A DNA stretch of 9,189 bases from contig CAMJGB010000068.1 of the NCBI GenBank assembly GCA_946405115.1, positions 1 to 9,189 of the forward strand, given 5' to 3'. Positions 6,082-9,189 of the stretch are shown one piece after another. The stretch comes from an uncultured Clostridia bacterium. Its GTDB lineage: Bacteria; Bacillota; Clostridia; Saccharofermentanales; Saccharofermentanaceae. The position numbers and the translations under genes are program-made. The notes below the pieces were generated by a model. That model was not told where the DNA came from. It ran no database searches and saw nothing but the letters and a program-made list of their open reading frames with translations. Each line of letters starts with the position of its first letter. The stretch's first letter is position 1.

Positions 6082-6114
6082 ATTGATAATACTATTATTG
6101 ATAATAACTCATAA
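6082..6114 (-). promoter_or_regulatory. Promoter with 10-bp direct repeats upstream of the cysteine hydrolase
   Basis: Minus-strand TTATGA (6109-6114) and TATTAT (6086-6091) are 17 bp apart. ATTGATAATA occurs twice on the plus strand (6082-6091 and 6097-6106, 15-bp period), so the right copy lies in the spacer and the left over the -10. A looser copy (AATGATAAA) follows near 6117. This could be regulator binding to repeated half sites or simply AT-rich promoter DNA. Confidence 0.4.
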
Positions 6115-6148
6115 ACAATGATAAACGGCGAATAAAAACGCTGCTCAT

Positions 6149-6177
6149 TTGACTAACATTGTATGCGGGGTTAAAAT
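6149..6177 (+). promoter_or_regulatory. Strong plus-strand promoter for a small antisense RNA
   Basis: TTGACT (6149-6154) and TAAAAT (6172-6177) are separated by 17 bp, one of the best sigma-A matches in the window. It points at the 3' end of the holin-like toxin gene and has no open reading frame behind it. Predicted transcription start is near 6184. Confidence 0.65.
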
Positions 6178-6183
6178 TCTTAC

Positions 6184-6270
6184 ATAAAGAGGAGCTATCA
6201 AATAGACGGTTGACCTCAGAATAACAATTTAATAACCGCTTTTACCTTGGTCAGTTGGGCGGTTATTTAT
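6184..6270 (+). ncRNA. Putative antitoxin RNA, antisense to the toxin mRNA 3' end
   Basis: An RNA started at about 6184 and ended by the hairpin at 6231-6267 would be roughly 85-90 nt. Its 3' part is perfectly complementary to the toxin mRNA terminator and the last toxin codon. Its 5' part (6189-6217) folds as GAGG...CCTC enclosing CTAT-CAA-ATAG, and closely resembles the 5' end of the toxin mRNA (6447-6415). The layout (convergent RNAs, overlapping 3' ends, bidirectional terminator) is that of Fst/par and TxpA/RatA type I systems. No ribosome site plus start codon is present, so it is probably non-coding. Existence rests on promoter and terminator prediction only. Confidence 0.55.
6231..6267. 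terminator. Shared bidirectional terminator hairpin of toxin and antisense RNA
   Basis: AATAACCGC (6231-6239) and GCGGTTATT (6259-6267) form a perfect 9-bp stem around a 19-nt loop. On the plus strand TATTTGCATTTC follows; on the minus strand AAATTGTTATT. Both T-tracts are modest. The toxin stop codon (6263-6265) lies inside the stem. Confidence 0.65.
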
Positions 6271-6352
6271 TTGCATTTCTGCAAAGAGCAATAATAGAGA
6301 CTATTAACATGCCGATTGTCAGAATGACGCTCAACATTTCGTAATCATTCAT
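6263..6352 (-). CDS. Holin-like small membrane toxin (type I toxin-antitoxin)
   Basis: A 29-aa protein beginning MNDYEMLSVILTIG and ending CRNANK: a short polar N-terminus, one hydrophobic helix (about residues 7-23) and a basic tail. The MxxYExL start followed by a single membrane helix and a charged end matches the putative holin-like toxin family (TxpA/BsrG-related) of Firmicutes type I systems, whose members insert in the membrane and stop growth when free of their antisense RNA. The start codon ATG 6352 has AGGAGG 6 nt upstream. The ribosome site is buried in a leader hairpin, the promoter is an extended -10, and the 3' end overlaps a predicted plus-strand RNA. Too short for length-filtered gene calling. 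Family recognition is by pattern, not by search. Confidence 0.8.
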   Translation of the reverse strand: MNDYEMLSVILTIGMLIVSIIALCRNANK

Positions 6353-6357
6353 GCCGT

Positions 6358-6419
6358 ACCTCCTGAGAACCTATCTTCTAGGAGGCTCCCAATGAAGACT
6401 CAGAAGATATGGTGGAGGT
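6358..6419 (-). promoter_or_regulatory. Structured toxin leader masking its ribosome binding site
   Basis: In the toxin mRNA, CCUCCU (6385-6380) pairs with the Shine-Dalgarno AGGAGG (6364-6359), and the stem continues AGAA (6379-6376) with UUCU (6369-6366) around a GAUAGG loop and one bulged C: 10 bp in all. An upstream AUCUUCU (6408-6402) is a perfect partner for AGAAGAU (6379-6373) and would compete with this stem. A second anti-Shine-Dalgarno ACCUCC lies at 6419-6414. The leader can therefore exist in closed or open forms, as in known type I toxin mRNAs. Confidence 0.7.
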
Positions 6420-6455
6420 CAACCGCCTACCGTTATGGTAGCTCCTCAGACCATC

Positions 6456-6464
6456 AGTATATCA
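6456..6464 (-). promoter_or_regulatory. Extended -10 promoter of the toxin gene
   Basis: Minus-strand TGATATACT: a TATACT hexamer (6456-6461) with TGn extension. No good -35 at 17 bp (AAAGTA); TTGTAA is too far. Predicted start near 6449, two nt before the conserved 5' hairpin, gives a leader of about 97 nt. Confidence 0.5.
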
Positions 6465-6619
6465 GATATAAATCCGAGTACTTTTACAATGTCGTTATAT
6501 CCCAAAATTAATCGGTTAAGAGCGGATTAACAGAACAACTGAGATGAGGATTTACAGTTATATAAATATCCAAAATCGACAAAAATATATAAACGCCAGG
6601 ACCGACCTTACTTCAGAGA
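6465..6619. other. Gene-free AT-rich spacer downstream of the small lipoprotein
   Basis: These 155 bases between the toxin promoter and the small lipoprotein stop hold no supported gene. ATATATTTTTG on the minus strand (near 6580-6592) follows only a weak hairpin (around AGGTCGGTCCT), so a clear terminator for the lipoprotein operon is not seen. Confidence 0.5.
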
Positions 6620-7087
6620 TCAATCCTCTGCGACAAAGACCAATTCATCGTCAACAAATTCCACGGTTCCCATTGTGGATTGGTCCGGATATATTAACTC
6701 CTCGACGGTAACTCTTCCGTCTTCAAACGACTCGATCGTATAGCTGTGATCCATCTCACCCAGAGTATAGAAAGTCTCGTTGGCTACATCGTAGAGGACG
6801 ATGGTAACGACTACATATCCGCTGCCGTGTTGAATATCCGTCATTATGTCATCGTAACCGTCACCGGTGAAGTCGTAGATAATATTCTGATCCGGATATT
6901 CATCAGAATCCCCACGGAAAGCTACAGGGAAACTTCCGACATACTCATCCAGATCGTTTATCGCCTGCACCATATCAATGGTTGATTCAGCAGCAGACTC
7001 GGATGATTCCGCCGGTGCGCCGGAGCAAGAAGCAAATGATAACAATACAGTTGAAGCAATAACCGCTGTGATTATTTCTTTTCTCAT
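6620..7087 (-). CDS. Small secreted lipoprotein with VCBS-like acidic loop
   Basis: A 155-aa predicted lipoprotein starting MRKEIITAVIAS. The lipobox is FASC with Cys21; a Ser/Glu/Ala-rich linker follows. The only motif is DFTGDGYDDIMTDI, an acidic DxTGDGxDD loop as in VCBS/FG-GAP repeats, probably calcium-binding. The rest is predicted β-rich and acidic. I chose ATG 7087: it gives a standard signal peptide, although its GAGGG is about 12 nt upstream. Longer frames back to 7150 overlap the upstream peptide gene and add a non-signal stretch. It follows the double-glycine peptide gene by 26 nt and is probably its operon partner. Function is not recognised; it could be an immunity or binding protein for the peptide (inference). 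Confidence 0.8.
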   Translation of the reverse strand: MRKEIITAVIASTVLLSFASCSGAPAESSESAAESTIDMVQAINDLDEYVGSFPVAFRGDSDEYPDQNIIYDFTGDGYDDIMTDIQHGSGYVVVTIVLYDVANETFYTLGEMDHSYTIESFEDGRVTVEELIYPDQSTMGTVEFVDDELVFVAED

Positions 7088-7113
7088 AATTAATACCATC
7101 CCTCTTAATAAAC

Positions 7114-7293
7114 TTAGTCCAAAACCCAGTGATGACCACAAAATTCGCATCTAATGCGACCGCCGCTCCATTCGTTTTCAAGACTAATTTCGCAGCCGCA
7201 GTCAGGACATTTCACAACAGGTACACCATTTGAATAATTAACTCCACCCGTAACCTTCTCAAGATCATCAAGATTAAGATTCTCTTTATCCAT
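7114..7293 (-). CDS. Double-glycine leader peptide with zinc-ribbon-like core
   Basis: A 59-aa peptide preceded by a very strong AAAGGAGG 9 nt before ATG 7293. Residues 6-17 (LNLDDLEKVTGG) fit the double-glycine leader consensus: Leu at -12 and -7, acidic at -8, Val at -4, Gly-Gly at -2/-1. Such leaders are cleaved and exported by C39-peptidase ABC transporters. The predicted 42-aa product has KCPDCGC (Cys29, 32, 34), a Gly-rich turn, and RCEFCGHHW (Cys49, 52): paired CxxC knuckles as in a zinc ribbon, plus one spare Cys. No transporter or modification enzyme is in the window. It could be a secreted bacteriocin-like or signalling peptide, or a cytoplasmic zinc ribbon with a leader-like start. 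It lies 38 nt after the Rep-like gene and 26 nt before the lipoprotein. Confidence 0.8.
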   Translation of the reverse strand: MDKENLNLDDLEKVTGGVNYSNGVPVVKCPDCGCEISLENEWSGGRIRCEFCGHHWVLD

Positions 7294-7331
7294 AGCAGAA
7301 GTCCTCCTTTAATATGGTATCAGCTTTAAGA

Positions 7332-7952
7332 TTAATCCTTGCCCCTTGAGAACAGGCGTGAGAACCAAGTTTTTCGAGGGAGATAGTACCGCGGATCAAG
7401 GCGCGCGGGGTTCCTGGGATCAACGTGTATGCTTTCCATAAGCTCGCGGAAGTTAAAGTTCGACCTGACGTCCTCATCAGGATAGTGATGCTCTCCCATG
7501 CCGACACCGATACGGTCTTCGTTCACGAGCATCTGAATCGCATCCTTGATCGCCGGTTTGTCAGTCAGGCAGCGCATGTAATGTTTGTTCGGCATGCCGA
7601 ATCTGTCTGAGATCTCTTCATCGACGGCATTGATATCAGTAATGAGGAATATATACCAGCGCGACTCCTTCTTATCACCAATGAACGGCGGCTTACTCAT
7701 CTCGTCTTCGATGTATTCCCTGATGTTGGCGTATTTCTCCATACCCAGGAATCCGTCAGCCCAGCAGCGTTGGCAGCCGCCCTTGCGAACAGCCATGTCA
7801 TGCTGGTTATAGTATTCCTTGTCGTGCAAGACATAGGCCCAAGAGTGGATCGGCTCATAGTCCAAGGCAGCCTTGATGAACGCCTCGGAATCGTCTCCAC
7901 GGTCGCCGTCTATGAAGTTAAAGATGTAGCACTTCTCTTTGCCTTTGATCAT
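7332..7952 (-). CDS. Rep_2-like protein lacking HUH catalytic residues
   Basis: A 206-aa protein starting MIKGKEKCYIFNF at ATG 7952, which overlaps the membrane gene stop as ATGA and has AAAGGA 9 nt upstream; longer starts would run into that gene. The order of elements resembles Rep_2 plasmid replication initiators: SWAYVLHDKEYY (37-48) like the WAxILHDKD strand, SRWYIFLI (97-104) where Rep_2 has the PHxHxxL metal motif, FGMPNKHYMRCL (118-129), DAIQMLVNED (137-146) like the RYLIHxD helix, and HHYPDEDVRSNFNF (155-168) like the KYxYxxxDVxSNFDF tail. Both HUH histidines appear as Arg98 and Tyr100, and the catalytic Tyr position as Met141. It also has four Cys between 8 and 63. Homology is by pattern and inferred; nicking activity is unlikely. 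Confidence 0.6.
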   Translation of the reverse strand: MIKGKEKCYIFNFIDGDRGDDSEAFIKAALDYEPIHSWAYVLHDKEYYNQHDMAVRKGGCQRCWADGFLGMEKYANIREYIEDEMSKPPFIGDKKESRWYIFLITDINAVDEEISDRFGMPNKHYMRCLTDKPAIKDAIQMLVNEDRIGVGMGEHHYPDEDVRSNFNFRELMESIHVDPRNPARLDPRYYLPRKTWFSRLFSRGKD

Positions 7953-8275
7953 AGAGAGTCGTCCTTTACCACGAGGTTCACGATGCTGACAATAATAAGA
8001 ATTATCTCCGCCGCGACTACCCAATAAATCCCCGAAGTCTGCGTCATCGCGACTTCGCTTACACCTGAGTAATTAGAGATCTGTGCGATCAAGCTGTCAC
8101 TGTTATTAAAAGCCGTCTGCGCATAATTTTGCTTATCGCAGAATAGGAAGATCGCGGCGCCGTCTCTTACCACCGTTTCTTTAAAGAGCGGAATGAACAT
8201 GGATGCGACCACAAAGACCATGCCCAAATAGAATGCCAGATCAGCAAAAAATCTTCTCATGCCGGAAGCCCCCAT
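7949..8275 (-). CDS. Two-helix membrane protein of unknown function
   Basis: A 108-aa protein with transmembrane helices at about 12-31 and 83-102, and a roughly 50-residue loop between them that is Asn/Ser/Gln-rich and contains one Cys, probably extracytoplasmic given basic residues (RR at 7-8) before helix 1. ATG 8275 starts 3 nt after the AraC stop, with AGGT overlapping that stop; an internal ATG at 8260 (MRRFF) is an alternative with GGGGG 8 nt upstream. The end overlaps the Rep-like start by 4 nt. I do not recognise the family. Tight packing suggests it works with the Rep-like protein or the regulator. Confidence 0.7.
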   Translation of the reverse strand: MGASGMRRFFADLAFYLGMVFVVASMFIPLFKETVVRDGAAIFLFCDKQNYAQTAFNNSDSLIAQISNYSGVSEVAMTQTSGIYWVVAAEIILIIVSIVNLVVKDDSL

Positions 8276-8278
8276 AAT

Positions 8279-9127
8279 CTACCTGTTATACAAAAAACGC
8301 TGCTGTTTGGGCGTCTTCCCCTTCCATTCCTTATACGCCTTTATAAAGTGGCTGCTGTCGAAGAACCCGGTCTGCGATGCGATATACGATATGTCGTAAT
8401 TCGTGTGCATCAGAAGCTCATCAGCTTTGTTCAAACGAATGTAGTTGATGTATTCCTTGCACGAGCGACCGTAGTTATCCCGGAACAACCTTGCAAAATG
8501 AGAATAACTCAAATGGCACTTCTCTGCCAACTCCGCGATCTCGAGTTTCTCCGAAGAATGCATGTCGATGTACTCCAGAATGTGGTAGAAGGACAGCGAC
8601 ACGTCACTTTGCTTGCTGTCTTTATCAGGCAAAGTCTTGCCGCACATGCGGGCGATGTAAATCAAGATTCCGAAGATATCCGACTGCATCTTAAAGATAT
8701 GAAGCAGGTCGCGGGAATTATACTCACTAACACAGGAAATAACGGCCCCCGATATTTCCGTAGCATTTTTCACGATCAGGCAGTAATCCTGATCCGAGCC
8801 CCTGGTAACAAAATAATCGTACATCTTCTGCACATAGGCCTCGGGGATGTTGATCGTGTGGATATCGAACTTGATGGTCGCATAATCGACGGACTCGCCG
8901 GCATCGTCGTCAGCACGGGTAATCTCATGAAGCTGCAGCGGATAGATATAGCAAATATCGCCCTTCTCAAGCACGAAACTATAGTCGTTGCATATAAGCT
9001 TGATCCGCCCGCTTTTGATATACAAGATCTCAGAGTAATAATGCCAGTGCTTCGGCGAGTTCACTGACGAGGTATAGAAGACATCGTACGGTGTGTCCTG
9101 ACGGTCGATATTTTCAAACAGTTTCAT
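8279..9127 (-). CDS. AraC-family transcription regulator with cupin sensor domain
   Basis: A 282-aa regulator. The N-terminal cupin-like ligand domain includes KHWHYYSEILYIKSG (26-40) and LEKGDICYIYPLQLHEI (53-69), the usual paired β-strand and His pattern. A helical linker spans about 95-190. The C-terminal AraC DNA-binding domain has HTH1 LEIAELAEKCHLSYSHFARLF (split: 195-215) and HTH2 ISYIASQTGFFDSSHFIKAYK (246-266), ending in GKTPKQQR. Members usually sense sugars or small effectors and activate adjacent genes. ATG 9127 lacks a clear ribosome site, unlike most genes here, so the start is the least certain point. It is the first gene of the cassette that continues through 6620 and is the obvious candidate controller of it; a -10-like element upstream is weak. 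Confidence 0.9.
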   Translation of the reverse strand: MKLFENIDRQDTPYDVFYTSSVNSPKHWHYYSEILYIKSGRIKLICNDYSFVLEKGDICYIYPLQLHEITRADDDAGESVDYATIKFDIHTINIPEAYVQKMYDYFVTRGSDQDYCLIVKNATEISGAVISCVSEYNSRDLLHIFKMQSDIFGILIYIARMCGKTLPDKDSKQSDVSLSFYHILEYIDMHSSEKLEIAELAEKCHLSYSHFARLFRDNYGRSCKEYINYIRLNKADELLMHTNYDISYIASQTGFFDSSHFIKAYKEWKGKTPKQQRFLYNR

Positions 9128-9189
9128 GGCAATGATAGATTTTTACAATTTTCTGCACCATTCTTAATACATTTATAACACGAGATTAT

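Larger units (their letters stand above)
6189..6447. repeat. Inverted pair of 29/33-bp elements flanking the toxin gene
   Basis: 6189-6217 (plus) and 6447-6415 (minus) read in the same sense begin with GAGGAGCTA and end with CGGTTGACCTC. The variable middle keeps a hairpin in both: CTAT-CAA-ATAG in the left copy and CTACC-ATAAC-GGTAG in the right. Because the flanking transcripts converge, each RNA would carry one copy at its 5' end. The unit could alternatively be read as terminal inverted repeats of a roughly 260-bp element. Confidence 0.75.

Noticed and set aside
6189..6447. Terminal inverted repeats of a miniature transposable element
   Set aside because: The repeats coincide with predicted transcript 5' ends and keep paired stems, and no target-site duplication is visible outside them; the RNA interpretation explains more.
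6987..7181. 64-codon minus-strand frame with a Cys-rich tail
   Set aside because: It is another frame of the double-glycine peptide and lipoprotein start; those two have good ribosome sites and motifs, this one does not.
8348..9067. 239-codon plus-strand open frame opposite the AraC gene
   Set aside because: Lies wholly antisense to a clear AraC-family gene, has no good ribosome site and resembles no family.
1..9189. CRISPR array, insertion sequence ends, tRNA or rRNA genes
   Set aside because: No regularly spaced identical repeats, transposase, tRNA-like cloverleaf or rRNA motif found by eye on either strand.

Overview
The window looks like chromosomal DNA of a low-to-mid GC Firmicute of the Clostridia class (Lachnospiraceae- or Oscillospiraceae-like). 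This rests on strong AGGAGG-type ribosome binding sites, Clostridia-style small lipoproteins and CPBP membrane proteins, a short Crp/Fnr regulator and a Firmicutes-type holin-like toxin. No rRNA or tRNA gene is present, so the taxonomy is inference. Every protein-coding gene I can support lies on the minus strand. The only plus-strand transcription unit I can argue for is a small antisense RNA.

Right to left, in the direction of transcription. (1) 9127 to 6620 is a tightly packed five-gene cassette: an AraC-family regulator, a two-helix membrane protein 3 nt later, a protein resembling plasmid Rep_2 replication initiators that overlaps the membrane gene by ATGA but has lost the HUH residues, a 59-aa peptide with a textbook double-glycine leader fused to a four-cysteine zinc-ribbon-like core, and a lipoprotein with a VCBS/FG-GAP-like acidic motif. 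(2) 6184 to 6461 looks like a compact type I toxin-antitoxin locus. It has a 29-aa holin-like toxin (absent from a length-filtered gene call), a convergent RNA from a near-consensus plus-strand promoter, a shared terminator hairpin containing the toxin stop codon, a leader hairpin that buries the toxin ribosome binding site, and a hairpin at the predicted 5' end of both RNAs that is conserved in sequence and compensated in pairing. (3) 6063 to 5551 is a single cysteine hydrolase with its own promoter and terminator.

(4) 5330 to 5550 holds no gene but is rich in inverted repeats, followed by a lipoprotein (5329 to 4574) and a Nim-like flavin-binding protein (4525 to 4049). (5) 3946 to 2657 is a two-gene unit, a degenerate CPBP membrane protein followed 3 nt later by a Crp/Fnr regulator. 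Its first start codon sits behind a hairpin that covers the entire Shine-Dalgarno sequence. (6) 2587 to 1191 contains an HD-domain protein starting at TTG and a second CPBP-like membrane protein, with a perfect 16-bp direct repeat at 21-bp spacing between them. (7) 1096 to 1 is the N-terminal 365 codons of an HNH endonuclease running off the left edge. It is visibly more AT-rich than the rest and has a palindrome over its -10 element, suggesting an acquired defence or mobile-element gene.

The parts that most deserve attention are the toxin/antitoxin locus with its two matched 5' hairpins, the double-glycine zinc-ribbon peptide next to a catalytically stripped Rep-like protein, and the ribosome-site-masking hairpin upstream of the CPBP/Crp pair.
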